From Tessaracoccus caeni (GTDB taxonomy: Bacteria > Actinomycetota > Actinomycetes > Propionibacteriales > Propionibacteriaceae), in contig NZ_JARGDO010000005.1 of NCBI RefSeq assembly GCF_029211185.1, forward strand, positions 62,001 through 126,000: 64,000 nt of DNA, given 5' to 3'. Under the pieces are notes generated by a model, which ran no database searches, was not told where the DNA came from, and was given only the letters and a program-made list of their open reading frames with translations. Below are positions 27,226 through 37,015 of this stretch, piece by piece; within the stretch, counting starts at the first letter, position 1, and the number at the start of each line of letters is the position of its first letter. The position numbers and the translations under genes were made by a program.

Positions 27226-28824
27226 ATGAACTACAGCGTCGGGATCGACTTCGGCACCGAGTCCGGTCGAGCGGTTGTCATCGACCTCAAGGACGGCCGG
27301 ATCATCGGCAGCGCAGAACATGCTTACCGGCACGGCGTGATCGACGAGCGTCTGCCCGGAAGCGACGATCGCCTGCCGTTCAGCTCGGCCCTGCACGACC
27401 CGGACGACTACCTGGAGATCTTGGAGACGGTAGTCCCAGCGGCGGTGCGGGAGAGCGGGGTCGATCCCAGCCAGATCGTCGCCTTCGGCGTGGACAGCAC
27501 CGCGTCCACTCCGCTCCCGGCGCTCGACGACGGCACACCGCTCAGCCGGCTGCCACACCATCGGTCGTCGCGTCACGCCTACGCGCGGCTCTGGAAGGAC
27601 CACTCGTCGCAGCCGTGGGCATCCCGACTCAACACCGTCTGGGCGGAACGAGCCCCTGACCTGCTGGCCCGGTACGGCGGGACGGTCTCGTCCGAGTGGC
27701 TGATGCCGAAGTCCCTTCAGCTGTTCGACGAGGCACCTGAGCTCTTCGACGAGGCCGGCTACATCCTGGAGGTGGGCGACTGGCTCACCTGGCAGCTCAC
27801 CGGCACCCTCCGTCGCAATGCCTCCGTCGCGGGTTACAAGGCATGCCACCAGCCGGACCTGGGCGGATTCCCCGACGCCGACCTCCTGGAGGCGCTCTCA
27901 CCGGGCTTCTCCGCACTGCTGCCCAAGCTGGCCGGGGAGCTGAGCTACCCGGGCGACGCCGCGGGCACACTGTCAGCGCGGTGGCAGCAACGATTAGGAC
28001 TCGGGCCGATCACGGTCGGGGTCAGCAACATGGACGCCCAGGTCGCCGTGCTCGCGGCGGGCATCGACCGCCCCGGTCAGCTGCTCCTCGTGATGGGCAC
28101 GTCGGTGTGCGACATGCTGGTTGCCGACGACCTCCGCCCGGTCGCGGGCATCTCCGGCGTCGTCCACCAGGGCATGCTGCCCGACAGCTACGGCTACGAG
28201 GCGGGACAGGCAGGCGTCGGCGATTCGCTCAACTGGTTCGTACGGCGGTTCGCCGATGGCGACCACCAAGAGCTCATCCGCCTGATCCAAGACCCCACGC
28301 AGGACGGGCCGAAGGTGCTCGCGCTCGAGTGGTTGAACGGAACCCGCTCGCCCCTGGTGGATCCGTCGCTCAGCGGAGTGTTCGTCGGAATGACCCTGGA
28401 CACCCGTCCGCACCACATCTACCTGGCCCTCCTGGAGGGCGCGGCCTTCGGACAGCAGCTCATCATCGAGAACTTCCGAGCGCAGGGTCTCCCCGTCGAC
28501 GAGATCATCGTGTGCGGCGGGCTGGGACTCAAGAACCCCGTCCTGATGCAACTGCTGGCGGATGCCACCGGGTTGCCTGTTTCCGCCGTCGAGTCCGCGA
28601 ACCTTCCCGCGACGGGCGCCGCGCTGCACGCCGCCGTGGCCGCCGGAGTCTTCGCCGACCACTCACAGGCCGCCGCGCAATGCCGGCCCAAGGTGGCGGC
28701 GCTCTACTCCCCCACTCCGGAAGGCCGAGCCGACCTTGCCCCGCGCCTCCGCACCTATCAACAGCTCTTCGCCTACTTCGGCGTCGAGCACCCACAGATC
28801 ATGCACGCCCTCCGCGGCGTGTAG
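27226..28824 (+). CDS. ribulokinase-like FGGY-family sugar kinase
   Basis: A 532-residue FGGY kinase closely resembling AraB-type ribulokinases: N-terminal DFGTESGRAVVIDLKDG, AYRHGVIDERLPG, VSSEWLMPKSLQ, and the C-terminal phosphate-binding segment MGTSVCDML with YGYEAGQAGVGD. I start at 27226 (MNYSVGIDFG) because AAGGAGGT lies 9 nt upstream. AraB enzymes phosphorylate L-ribulose and several other pentuloses. Neither an AraA nor an AraD gene is nearby. It is the first gene of the operon with the ABC transporter and SIS isomerase. Confidence 0.88.
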   Translation: MNYSVGIDFGTESGRAVVIDLKDGRIIGSAEHAYRHGVIDERLPGSDDRLPFSSALHDPDDYLEILETVVPAAVRESGVDPSQIVAFGVDSTASTPLPALDDGTPLSRLPHHRSSRHAYARLWKDHSSQPWASRLNTVWAERAPDLLARYGGTVSSEWLMPKSLQLFDEAPELFDEAGYILEVGDWLTWQLTGTLRRNASVAGYKACHQPDLGGFPDADLLEALSPGFSALLPKLAGELSYPGDAAGTLSARWQQRLGLGPITVGVSNMDAQVAVLAAGIDRPGQLLLVMGTSVCDMLVADDLRPVAGISGVVHQGMLPDSYGYEAGQAGVGDSLNWFVRRFADGDHQELIRLIQDPTQDGPKVLALEWLNGTRSPLVDPSLSGVFVGMTLDTRPHHIYLALLEGAAFGQQLIIENFRAQGLPVDEIIVCGGLGLKNPVLMQLLADATGLPVSAVESANLPATGAALHAAVAAGVFADHSQAAAQCRPKVAALYSPTPEGRADLAPRLRTYQQLFAYFGVEHPQIMHALRGV

Positions 28825-28857
28825 GCAACTGAGCCCCATCAGATGAAAGGAACCCCC

Positions 28858-29919
28858 ATGTCCAAGATCAACAAGCCGAAGCTGGCTCTGTCTCTCGGGT
28901 TGGCCGCGGCCATCCTCCCCCTCGCGGCCTGCGGTACGGCCGATCCTGCCGCCAACACCGGCGACCCGGCCGCACCGAACACCGCCGCCGGCGAGAAGAA
29001 CACCGACGGCGAGTTCATCTTCGTCGTCAAGCTCTCGGGTGGCGACTGGTTCAACCGGATGGACGCTCTGGCCCAGGAATACGGCACCGCCAACGGCCTC
29101 ACCGTCAAGCAGCTCGCGGGCGACGACGCCAGCGAGGAGAAGCAGATCTCGATCATCTCCGACGTCATCCCGCAGCAGCCCGCCGCGCTCCTGGTGGTGC
29201 CCAACTCGCCCGAGTCCGTCGAAAACGTGCTCAAGCGGGCGCGCGACGCCGGCATCACCGTGATCACCCACGAGGCCGCAGGCATCACCAACACCGACGC
29301 CTCGATCGAGGCCTTCGAGGACAAGGCCTACGGCGCGCACCAGATGGACGTGCTGTCGGAATGCATGGGCGGCGAAGGCACCTACGCCCACATCGTCGGC
29401 TCGCTGACCGTGAAGTCGCACAACCTGTGGGCCGAGGGCGCACTCGAGCATGCCGCCGCGACGTACACCGGAATCACCCGCGTCGCCGACCCGATCTCCT
29501 CCGACGAGAACCAGGAGACCGCCTACCAGCGCACGAAGGAGCTGCTGGCCACCAATCCCGACATCAAGGGCTTCCTCGGCTCCGCCTCCACCGACGTCGC
29601 CGGCATCGGCCGGGCCATCGAAGAGGCCGGGCGCGCGGATGACACCTGCGTCGTCGGCACCTCGCTGCCCTCGATCGCCGGACAGCTGCTGGAGACCGGC
29701 GCCGTCGACACCATCACCTTCTGGGATCCGGGTCTGGCCGGCCAGGCGATGCTCTCGGCTGCCGGCAAGGTCAACGCCGGCGAGGCCATCGCGGAGGGCA
29801 CCGACCTCGGCATCGAGGGCTACAACTCCCTGGTGCCCAGCAGCGAGTTCCCCAACACGTTCTTCGGCCAAGCCTGGATCGACGTGACCAAGGACAACGC
29901 CGCCGACTACCCGTTCTGA
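28858..29919 (+). CDS. sugar ABC transporter substrate-binding lipoprotein
   Basis: A 353-residue periplasmic-binding-protein-fold lipoprotein: signal peptide 1-24 with lipobox LAAC, the lipidated residue being Cys25, then a Pro/Ala-rich spacer and a Peripla_BP_4-type domain (VVKLSGGDWFNRM, LLVVPNSPESVENVL, GSASTDVAGIGRAIEEAG). The class resembles ribose, rhamnose and AI-2 binding proteins. The start at 28858 is preferred because GAAAGGA lies just upstream. It delivers a sugar to the ABC proteins encoded directly downstream; the ligand is unknown. Confidence 0.9.
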   Translation: MSKINKPKLALSLGLAAAILPLAACGTADPAANTGDPAAPNTAAGEKNTDGEFIFVVKLSGGDWFNRMDALAQEYGTANGLTVKQLAGDDASEEKQISIISDVIPQQPAALLVVPNSPESVENVLKRARDAGITVITHEAAGITNTDASIEAFEDKAYGAHQMDVLSECMGGEGTYAHIVGSLTVKSHNLWAEGALEHAAATYTGITRVADPISSDENQETAYQRTKELLATNPDIKGFLGSASTDVAGIGRAIEEAGRADDTCVVGTSLPSIAGQLLETGAVDTITFWDPGLAGQAMLSAAGKVNAGEAIAEGTDLGIEGYNSLVPSSEFPNTFFGQAWIDVTKDNAADYPF

Positions 29920-29937
29920 TCGGGAAGACGAGCACAC

Positions 29938-31434
29938 ATGTCCCACTCACTCCTTGAGGTCCGAGGGATCTCCAAGCGATACGGAGGAGTGCAGGCCCTG
30001 AAGGACGTTTCGGTGACCTTCGGCGCCGGCCGGGTGCATTGCCTGGCCGGCGTCAACGGCTCCGGGAAGTCGACGCTGATCAAGATCATCAGCGGAGTCG
30101 AGGCCCCGGACGCCGGGGAACTGACTCTCGAGGGCCATCCTCTCCGTCACCACAACGCACGCCTCGCACTCCAGCACGGCATCCAGGTCATCTACCAGGA
30201 CCTGGCGCTCTTCGGGAACCTCAGCGTCGCCGAGAATATCGACATGCTGCGTCGCTCCCTGCAAAGCGGACCGATCGTCGGCCAACGCGAGGCCCTCCAA
30301 CGAGCAGAAGCCGTGACCGAGCGTCTCGGCCTCTCGCTCCCCCTCACCACCGACGTCGACGACCTCTCCGTCGCCGACCGTCAGCTCACCGCGATCTGCC
30401 GCGCCCTGGCACAGGACGCGAAGGTGCTCTTCATGGACGAGCCCACCACCGCGTTGACCTGGCGCGAGGTGGACAAGCTGTTCGAGGTGGTCCAACGGCT
30501 GAAGGACGACGGGGTCGCAATCGTCTTCGTCTCGCACAAGCTCGACGAGGCCCTCGCCATCTCCGACGACATGACGGTGATCCGCAACGGCATCAAGGTC
30601 GCCGAGGGGCTGGCCGACAGCTTCACGGAAGACTCCCTGGCGGAGGCACTGGTGGGATCCCGCACCACCACCGAACGCAAGACCGTGGAGAGCCCCGCGG
30701 CTGCGGAAGTCGCCCTGTCGGTGCGCGGCCTCGGTGTCGCCACCCAGTTCCACGACATCTCCTTCGATCTCAAGGCCGGCGAGATCGTGGGGCTGACCGG
30801 TCTGCGTGGCTCCGGGCGCACCCAGATCGCCGACGCGCTGTTCGGACTGCTGCCTGCGGACAGCGGGGAGATCCGGATCTTCGGCGAGCCGGTGAAGCTC
30901 ACCTCCCCCGACGCCGCCATCACGGCCGGCGTCGCCTACGTCCCAGAGGATCGCCTCCGACAAGGGGTCTTCCTCACCCGATCCATCTCGGAGAACCTCG
31001 TCGCCGCGACCATCGACGACCTCAGCAAGGCGGGCGTGATCAACCGGAGCCGCGTCGCAGAACAGGTGGACTCGTCGGTCGATGCGCTGCAGATCAAGAT
31101 CGGCAAGCCGTCCGATCCGATCCGCACCCTCTCCGGCGGCAATCAGCAGAAGGTGGTCATCGGCAAGTGGGTGGCCACTCGGCCGCGGATCCTCATCCTC
31201 AACGGCCCGACCGTGGGCGTCGACATCGGCGCGAAGTTCGGCATCCTGCAGATCCTGCGCACCTACGCCGAGGAGGGCATGGCGATCCTGGTGGTCTCGG
31301 ATGACTTCCAGGAGGTGGCCGGCGTCTGCAACCGGGTTCTCGTCGTCGACAAGGGCCTGCTCCGCGGCGAGGTCACGGGCGACGACGTGAGCGTCGAAGC
31401 GGTCCGTGAACTCGTGATGGAGGTGAGCCAGTGA
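29938..31434 (+). CDS. sugar ABC transporter ATP-binding protein (RbsA-type)
   Basis: A 498-residue tandem ABC ATPase. The first domain has Walker A GVNGSGKSTL and the signature region LSVADRQLTAI, with VLFMDEPTTAL as Walker B. The second has the degenerate Walker A GLRGSGRTQIA and the signature LSGGNQQKVVI, as in RbsA/MglA/XylG proteins. Double-domain carbohydrate ATPases of this class energise monosaccharide import. Its stop overlaps the first permease start. Confidence 0.94.
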   Translation: MSHSLLEVRGISKRYGGVQALKDVSVTFGAGRVHCLAGVNGSGKSTLIKIISGVEAPDAGELTLEGHPLRHHNARLALQHGIQVIYQDLALFGNLSVAENIDMLRRSLQSGPIVGQREALQRAEAVTERLGLSLPLTTDVDDLSVADRQLTAICRALAQDAKVLFMDEPTTALTWREVDKLFEVVQRLKDDGVAIVFVSHKLDEALAISDDMTVIRNGIKVAEGLADSFTEDSLAEALVGSRTTTERKTVESPAAAEVALSVRGLGVATQFHDISFDLKAGEIVGLTGLRGSGRTQIADALFGLLPADSGEIRIFGEPVKLTSPDAAITAGVAYVPEDRLRQGVFLTRSISENLVAATIDDLSKAGVINRSRVAEQVDSSVDALQIKIGKPSDPIRTLSGGNQQKVVIGKWVATRPRILILNGPTVGVDIGAKFGILQILRTYAEEGMAILVVSDDFQEVAGVCNRVLVVDKGLLRGEVTGDDVSVEAVRELVMEVSQ

Positions 31435-32432
31435 TGAGCTTGGCATCTTTGAAAGGCAAGAACAACGAAGGCGTGCTGGTCGCCGTGATCCTGGCGCTGC
31501 TGGTCTTCATGGCCGTCATGGCTCCCGGTTCCCTCAGCCTCGGGTTCGCGGGCGACATCATCCGCTCCGGGCTGGTGAACATGTGTCTCGCGCTCGGCGT
31601 GCTGATGGTGATCATCGCCGGCGGCTTCGACGTGTCGTTCATGGCGATCGCCATCACGGCGGCCTACTCGACCGTGTTGATCATGCAGAGCACCTCGTGG
31701 GACGGGAGCGTCACGCCGTTCCTGGTCTCGATCGTCATCGGCCTCGTCTTCGCACTTCCCAACGTGCTGCTGATCGCCTACTACCGGGTTCCCACCCTCA
31801 TGGCGACGCTGGGCACGCAGACGATCATCCGTGGCACCCTGCTGGCGTTCGTCGGTTCCACCTACATCGCCCAGTTGCCGTCGGGCCTCGACGCCGTGGG
31901 ACGGGCTTCGTTGTTCACGCTCGGCTCCAGCCCCGTGAGCATCCTGATCCTCCCCATCATCCTGCTCTGCGTCGGCATCGCCTTCTTCCTCGGCAAGACC
32001 TACTACGGTCGCGCGATCTACGCCATCGGCGGGGATCCGGAGGCGGCGGATCGAGCCGGCATTCCGGTCTTCCGCGTCCAGGCGCTGCTTCTTCTGCTGG
32101 CAGGTGGCATCGCTGGCTTCGCTGGCATGGTCCATGTGTCGCTGAACCGCACGGCCAACCCCTTCGATCTCGTCGGCGGCGAGCTCGACGTGATCGCCGC
32201 CGTCGTCATCGGCGGCGCCCTGGATACCGGCGGACGCGGCAGCGTGAAGGGCACCGTGCTCGGCGTGCTGCTGATCGCGCTCGTCCGCAACAGCCTCATC
32301 CGTCTGGGCGTGGCCAGCTACTGGCACACCTTCGCCATCGGTCTGGTCGTCCTGATCGGCGTCGCAGTGCAGGCCCTCAGCAACCGGCGCAGGGGTCATC
32401 AGACCCCGATCCTGGAAGGAGCCGTCAAGTGA
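31431..32432 (+). CDS. sugar ABC transporter permease 1 (RbsC-type)
   Basis: A 333-residue membrane protein with about eight to ten hydrophobic segments and the BPD_transp_2 runs VIIAGGFDVSFMAIAITAAY and GRAIYAIGGDPEAADRAGIP. It forms the channel with the second permease. The start ATG overlaps the ATPase stop as ATGA, and it is coupled to the next permease by a GTGA overlap. Confidence 0.92.
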   Translation: MMSLASLKGKNNEGVLVAVILALLVFMAVMAPGSLSLGFAGDIIRSGLVNMCLALGVLMVIIAGGFDVSFMAIAITAAYSTVLIMQSTSWDGSVTPFLVSIVIGLVFALPNVLLIAYYRVPTLMATLGTQTIIRGTLLAFVGSTYIAQLPSGLDAVGRASLFTLGSSPVSILILPIILLCVGIAFFLGKTYYGRAIYAIGGDPEAADRAGIPVFRVQALLLLLAGGIAGFAGMVHVSLNRTANPFDLVGGELDVIAAVVIGGALDTGGRGSVKGTVLGVLLIALVRNSLIRLGVASYWHTFAIGLVVLIGVAVQALSNRRRGHQTPILEGAVK

Positions 32433-33448
32433 ACATCAAGGATCTAGGGGGCGCGGCGCTGCGGCACGACACCGCGAGGATGGCCATCCTCCTCGCCCTG
32501 GGAGTCGTGGTCTTTGGAGCGCTGACGCCACGCACCTTCCTGACCGGCCTCAACCTCCAGTCGCTGTCGTTCAGCATTCCCGAGATCGGCATCCTCGCTC
32601 TCGCCATGGTCATCGCCATGGCTAGCGGCGGCATCGATCTGTCGGTGGTGGCCATCGCCAACCTCTCGGCGATCTCCATCGCGCTGGTCGGCCAATGGGG
32701 CATCGACTACGCAGTGCATCCGATCTTCCTGACCCTGATCGCGGTGCCGGTGTCGATTCTCGTGGGCATCGCCTGCGGACTGGTCAACGGAATCCTCGTG
32801 TCGGCGGTGAACATCCGGCCCATCCTCACCACGCTGGCGACGGGAAGCCTCTTCGCCGGTCTGGGCATCGCGATCACCAACGGCAAGGCCCTCTACAGCC
32901 TGCCGCAGCCCATCGCGGATCTGGGTCTCGCCACCCTTGCCGGGGTGCCGGTCACGTTGATCCTCTTCGCTGTGGTGGGCCTGGCCGTCTGGTTCGTGCT
33001 GGACCGCACCACCTTCGGCCACCGGGCACTGCTGTTCGGCACCAATGAGACCTCCGCCAGGTACACCGGTTTCAGCATCTCGAAGATCCATCTGCAGACC
33101 TATGCCTTCGCCGGAGCACTCGCGGGAATCGCGGCGATCTTCATCGTCGCGCGAGCGGCGAGCGCATCGGCGGGCTTCGGCGGCAGCTACATCATGCTGG
33201 CGATCACCATCGCCGTGCTGGGCGGCACCGACCCGACGGGTGGCCGCGCGCGGGTGGTCGGATGCCTGCTCGCCACCGTTCTGCTGCAGGTGGTGTCCAA
33301 CGGGTTCAACCTCCTGCAGGTCAATCCGTACATCTACCAGATTATCCAGGGCCTCATCCTGGCGACCTTCGTGACCATGTCCGTCGGCCGCCGTCGCGCT
33401 CGTGCACCGAGACCCGCACCAACACAGAAAGAAACAACACATGCCTAA
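32429..33448 (+). CDS. sugar ABC transporter permease 2 (RbsC-type)
   Basis: A 339-residue permease starting at the GTG that overlaps the previous stop (GGAAGGA lies 8 nt upstream); the longer open frame upstream is a shadow of permease 1. It has the same family features: IAMASGGIDLSVVAIANLSA, the NIRPILTTLATGSLF segment and LFGTNETSARYTGFS. Two different RbsC-type permeases in one operon are typical of the rhamnose/AI-2 transporter subclass, unlike ribose importers with one permease gene. Confidence 0.92.
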   Translation: MNIKDLGGAALRHDTARMAILLALGVVVFGALTPRTFLTGLNLQSLSFSIPEIGILALAMVIAMASGGIDLSVVAIANLSAISIALVGQWGIDYAVHPIFLTLIAVPVSILVGIACGLVNGILVSAVNIRPILTTLATGSLFAGLGIAITNGKALYSLPQPIADLGLATLAGVPVTLILFAVVGLAVWFVLDRTTFGHRALLFGTNETSARYTGFSISKIHLQTYAFAGALAGIAAIFIVARAASASAGFGGSYIMLAITIAVLGGTDPTGGRARVVGCLLATVLLQVVSNGFNLLQVNPYIYQIIQGLILATFVTMSVGRRRARAPRPAPTQKETTHA

Positions 33449-34076
33449 GCCAACATCGGAGGATCTCGCCGAGGCGCTCAAGACCTCCCGTGGTCTGGTC
33501 TCTGCTGAGGCGCGAGGAGTTGCCGCCGTCGAGGACCTCGTCGAGACCGCCGAGTTCCGGACCTTCCTCGGCATCCTGCTGGACACCGACGGCAAGGTCA
33601 TCACGTCTGCGGCGGGCACCTCAGGCGCCGTGGCCCGCAGGCTCGCCCATCTGCTGTCGGTCTGCGGAACCCCCGCGTTGTATCTGCATCCCACGGAGGG
33701 TCTGCACGGAAGCCTGGGCGCGGTCGCACCCGGCGATATCGTCATCGCGCTGTCGAAGGGCGGGGGCACCGGAGAACTCACCGAGTTCGCCGCGCGCGCC
33801 AAGGCACGTGGGGCCCGCATCCTCGTCATGACCAGCCGCAACCAGTCCCCCTTGTCGGAGGTCGCCGACGATGTCGCCATCATTCCTGCGGGAGAGGGCG
33901 ATCCGGGAGGCGCGATCGCGATGGGCAGCACCTTGGCCATGGCCTCGTGGGGCGACGCACTGGCCATCTCCCTGATGCAGCTACGCGGCTACACCTGGGA
34001 GCAGTTCCTCTTCACCCATCCCGCAGGGAAGGTGGGCGAGGACGCCGAGGAGATCCTGAGCAGGGTCGGCAACTAG
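33441..34076 (+). CDS. SIS-domain sugar-phosphate isomerase (KdsD/KpsF-like, no CBS domains)
   Basis: A 211-residue protein with one SIS domain: the phosphosugar loop ALSKGGGTGEL, then ILVMTSRNQSPLSEVAD, and the closing motif FLFTHPAGKVGED that matches the SHPGG-LG end of the KdsD/KpsF SIS domain. LHPTEGLHGSLGAV also matches that branch. Arabinose-5-phosphate isomerases interconvert ribulose 5-phosphate and D-arabinose 5-phosphate, normally for LPS, which this organism would lack. The start at 33441 overlaps the permease end by 8 nt. An alternative is a hexulose-6-phosphate isomerase; family-level confidence is good, substrate is not. Confidence 0.75.
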   Translation: MPKPTSEDLAEALKTSRGLVSAEARGVAAVEDLVETAEFRTFLGILLDTDGKVITSAAGTSGAVARRLAHLLSVCGTPALYLHPTEGLHGSLGAVAPGDIVIALSKGGGTGELTEFAARAKARGARILVMTSRNQSPLSEVADDVAIIPAGEGDPGGAIAMGSTLAMASWGDALAISLMQLRGYTWEQFLFTHPAGKVGEDAEEILSRVGN

Positions 34077-34092
34077 GAGAACCCTCCAAGAC

Positions 34093-34133
34093 ACGAGACG
34101 GGGTGTCCGGCCTGGCCGGACACCCCGTCTCGT
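34093..34133. terminator. bidirectional hairpin terminator
   Basis: ACGAGACGGGGTGTCCGG pairs perfectly with CCGGACACCCCGTCTCGT (18 bp) around CCTGG. It lies between the convergent SIS-isomerase and nrdJ genes, so it likely ends transcription from both sides. No strong U-tract follows on either strand. Confidence 0.85.
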
Positions 34134-34151
34134 TGCACTCCTCTTGTCCGT

Positions 34152-36977
34152 TCAGCTGCAGCCGCTTGTGGAGCCGCAGCCCTCGCAGACGTAGCAGCTG
34201 CCCGACGGGCGCATCTTGGTGCCGCAGGTCATGCAGAGCGGCGCGTCGACGGCGGTGCCGGTGAGCGACTCGAGCAGCTCGGCCGTGGTGTGCACGTCGA
34301 TCAGTGAGGGCTGACGGGCGCCGTCGACGTCGAAGTCGTCGCCGGCGTCGTTGCGCAGCTGGTCGGCCTCGGACAGCGACGACTCGTCCTCCTCCGACAG
34401 GTAGCTGCCGGTCTCGACGTAGCGGGCCCGCTCGGCGGCGGTGTAGATGCCCAGCTCGGCGCGATCGTCGAAGTCGAGGTAGTCCAGTGCGAGACGACGG
34501 AAGATGTAGTCCATGAAGGACTGCGCGATCCGGATGTCGGGATCGTCCGTCATGCCGGCCGGCTCGAACTTCAGGTTGGTGAACTTCTGCACGAAGCTCT
34601 CCAGCGGCACGCCGTACTGCAGGCCGATCGACACCGCGATCGAGAAGGCGTCCATCACGCCGGCCAGCGTGGAACCCTGCTTGCCGAGCTTGAGGAACAC
34701 CTCGCCCAGGCGGCCGTCCTCGTAGGAACCAGAGGTCATGTAGCCCTCGGCACCGCTCACGGAGAAGCTGGTGGTGCGTCCCAGACGCGACTTGGGCAGC
34801 CGCTCACGCTTGGGCCGGTAGACGATCTTCTCGACCACCTCGGTGACGACCTTCGCCTCTTCCTGCTTCTTCTTGCCGTCGGACAGCGGCTGGCCGACCT
34901 TGCAGTTGTCGCGGTAGACCGCGAGCGCCTTCAGGCCCAGCTTCCAGCCCTGCAGGTAGACGTCTTCGATCTCCTCCACCGTCGCCGACTCGGGCAGGTT
35001 GACCGTCTTTGAGATGGCACCGGAGAGGAACGGCTGCACGGCCGCCATCATCCGGACGTGGCCCATGGGCTTGATCGCCCGCTCCCCCATCGCGGTGTCG
35101 AAGACCTCGTAGTGCTCGCGGGCAAGCCCAGGCGCACCGACGACGTGACCGTGCTCGGCGATGAAGTCGACGATCGTCTTCGACGCCGACGGGCTGTAGC
35201 CCAGGCGAGCCAGCGCGCGCGGGATGGTCTGGTTGACGATCTGCATGGATCCGCCGCCCACCAGCTTCTTGAACTTCACCAGCGAGAAATCGGGCTCCAC
35301 GCCGGTGGTGTCGCAGTCCATCATGAAGCCGATGGTGCCGGTGGGAGCCAGCACCGACGCCTGAGCGTTGCGATAGCCGTTCTCGTCGCCGAGCCGGATC
35401 ACCGCGTCCCACTCACGGGTGGCGACCGCATGCAGCGCCCGCTCGTCGGCGGTCGGAGCCAACGCGGCGTTGGCATCGCGATGCTGACGCATGACGCGCT
35501 TGTGCGGCTCCTCGTTGACGGCATATCCCTCGTACGGGCCGACGATCGCGGCCAGCTCGGCGGAACGACGATACGACGCGCCCGTCATGATCGAGGTGAT
35601 GGCGGCGGCCATCGAACGACCACCCTCGGTGTCATAGCCCTTGCCCATGGCCATCAGGAGCGCGCCGAGGTTGGCGTAGCCGATGCCCAGCTGGCGGAAC
35701 TTGCGCGTGGTGTCGCCGATCGACTCCGTGGGGAAGTCGGCGAAGCAGATGGAGATGTCCATCGCCGTGATGATCAGCTGCACGGCCTTGACGAACAGCT
35801 CGGCGTCGAAGGTGCCGTCCTCGCGCAGGAACTTCAGCAGGTTGAGGCTGGCGAGGTTGCACGACGAGTTGTCCAGGCTCATGTACTCCGAGCACGGGTT
35901 GGACGCGGTGATCGGGCCGGTCACGGAGTTGGTGTGCCAGTTGTTGATGGTGTCGTGGTACTGGATGCCGGGATCGGCGCAGGCCCAGGCTGCCTGCGAC
36001 ATGGTGCGGAACAGCGTGCGGGCGTCCACCTCCTTCACGACCGAGCCATCCATACGCGCCTTGAGGCCGAACGGCCGGCCGGCCTCCACGGCGGCCATGA
36101 ACTCGTCGGTGACGCGCACCGAGTTGTTCGCGTTCTGGTACTGGACCGAGGTGATGTCCTTGCCACCCAGATCCATGTCGAAACCGGCGTCGCGCAGCGC
36201 GCGGATCTTGTCTTCCTCGCGCGCCTTGGTCTCGATGAACTCCTCGATATCGGGATGGTCCACGTCGAGCACCACCATCTTGGCCGCTCGGCGGGTGGCA
36301 CCTCCCGACTTGATGGTGCCCGCGGAGGCGTCGGCGCCCCGCATGAAGGACACCGGGCCGGAGGCCTGTCCACCGGAGCTCAGCAGCTCCTGCGACGAGC
36401 GGATCCTCGAGAGGTTCAGGCCCGCGCCGGAGCCGCCCTTGAAGATGAAGCCCTCTTCCTTGTACCAGTTGAGGATCGACTCCATCGAGTCGTCGACCGA
36501 CAGGATGAAGCAGGCGCTCACCTGCTGCGGCGACGGGGTGCCGACGTTGAACCACACCGGTGAGTTGAAGGAGAAGTACTGGTGCAGCAGCATCCAGGTG
36601 AGCTCGGCCTCGAAGACGTCGGCGTCCTGCTCGGTGGCGAAGTAGTCGAAATCGCGGCCCGCCTTGCCGTAGGTGTTCACCACGCGGTCGATGATCGTGC
36701 GCAGGCTGGCCTCGCGCTGCGGAGTGCCGAGAGCGCCGCGGAAGTACTTGGACGTGACGATGGTGGACGCGTTCACGCTCCAGAAGCGGGGGAACTCGAC
36801 GCCGCGCTGCTCGAAGACGGTCTCCCCTGTCTTCCAGTTGGTCTGGACGACATCGCGGCTCTCCCACTCGACCTCGTCGTAGGGGCGCACGCCTTCAGTG
36901 CTGAAGACGCGCTCGATCTTCAGTCCCCGAGGAGCTCCGCCGAGTCCGGCTTCTGATCTGGTTGCGGTCGCAGTCAT
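34152..36977 (-). CDS. nrdJ: adenosylcobalamin-dependent (class II) ribonucleoside-diphosphate reductase
   Basis: Reduces ribonucleotides with adenosylcobalamin as radical source, so it works with or without oxygen. The 941-residue protein shows the substrate/radical-site regions CSEYMSLDNSSCNLASLNLL and APTGTIGFMMDCDTTGVEPD, and a Cys-rich C-terminus (CMTCGTKMRPSGSCYVCEGC) that recycles the active-site disulfide. I start at ATG 36977; a TTG at 36998 in the same frame would add seven residues. It lies downstream of nrdR, presumably in one transcript. The class fits a B12-producing actinomycete. Confidence 0.95.
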   Translation of the reverse strand: MTATATRSEAGLGGAPRGLKIERVFSTEGVRPYDEVEWESRDVVQTNWKTGETVFEQRGVEFPRFWSVNASTIVTSKYFRGALGTPQREASLRTIIDRVVNTYGKAGRDFDYFATEQDADVFEAELTWMLLHQYFSFNSPVWFNVGTPSPQQVSACFILSVDDSMESILNWYKEEGFIFKGGSGAGLNLSRIRSSQELLSSGGQASGPVSFMRGADASAGTIKSGGATRRAAKMVVLDVDHPDIEEFIETKAREEDKIRALRDAGFDMDLGGKDITSVQYQNANNSVRVTDEFMAAVEAGRPFGLKARMDGSVVKEVDARTLFRTMSQAAWACADPGIQYHDTINNWHTNSVTGPITASNPCSEYMSLDNSSCNLASLNLLKFLREDGTFDAELFVKAVQLIITAMDISICFADFPTESIGDTTRKFRQLGIGYANLGALLMAMGKGYDTEGGRSMAAAITSIMTGASYRRSAELAAIVGPYEGYAVNEEPHKRVMRQHRDANAALAPTADERALHAVATREWDAVIRLGDENGYRNAQASVLAPTGTIGFMMDCDTTGVEPDFSLVKFKKLVGGGSMQIVNQTIPRALARLGYSPSASKTIVDFIAEHGHVVGAPGLAREHYEVFDTAMGERAIKPMGHVRMMAAVQPFLSGAISKTVNLPESATVEEIEDVYLQGWKLGLKALAVYRDNCKVGQPLSDGKKKQEEAKVVTEVVEKIVYRPKRERLPKSRLGRTTSFSVSGAEGYMTSGSYEDGRLGEVFLKLGKQGSTLAGVMDAFSIAVSIGLQYGVPLESFVQKFTNLKFEPAGMTDDPDIRIAQSFMDYIFRRLALDYLDFDDRAELGIYTAAERARYVETGSYLSEEDESSLSEADQLRNDAGDDFDVDGARQPSLIDVHTTAELLESLTGTAVDAPLCMTCGTKMRPSGSCYVCEGCGSTSGCS

Positions 36978-37015
36978 CGTATCTGCGCTTCCCTTCAATC
37001 TTCTTCAGTAGTGGT

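Noticed and set aside
33402-33440. Upstream start for the SIS isomerase
   Set aside because: The extension lies inside the permease coding sequence and lacks family similarity; 33441 gives the usual N-terminus.
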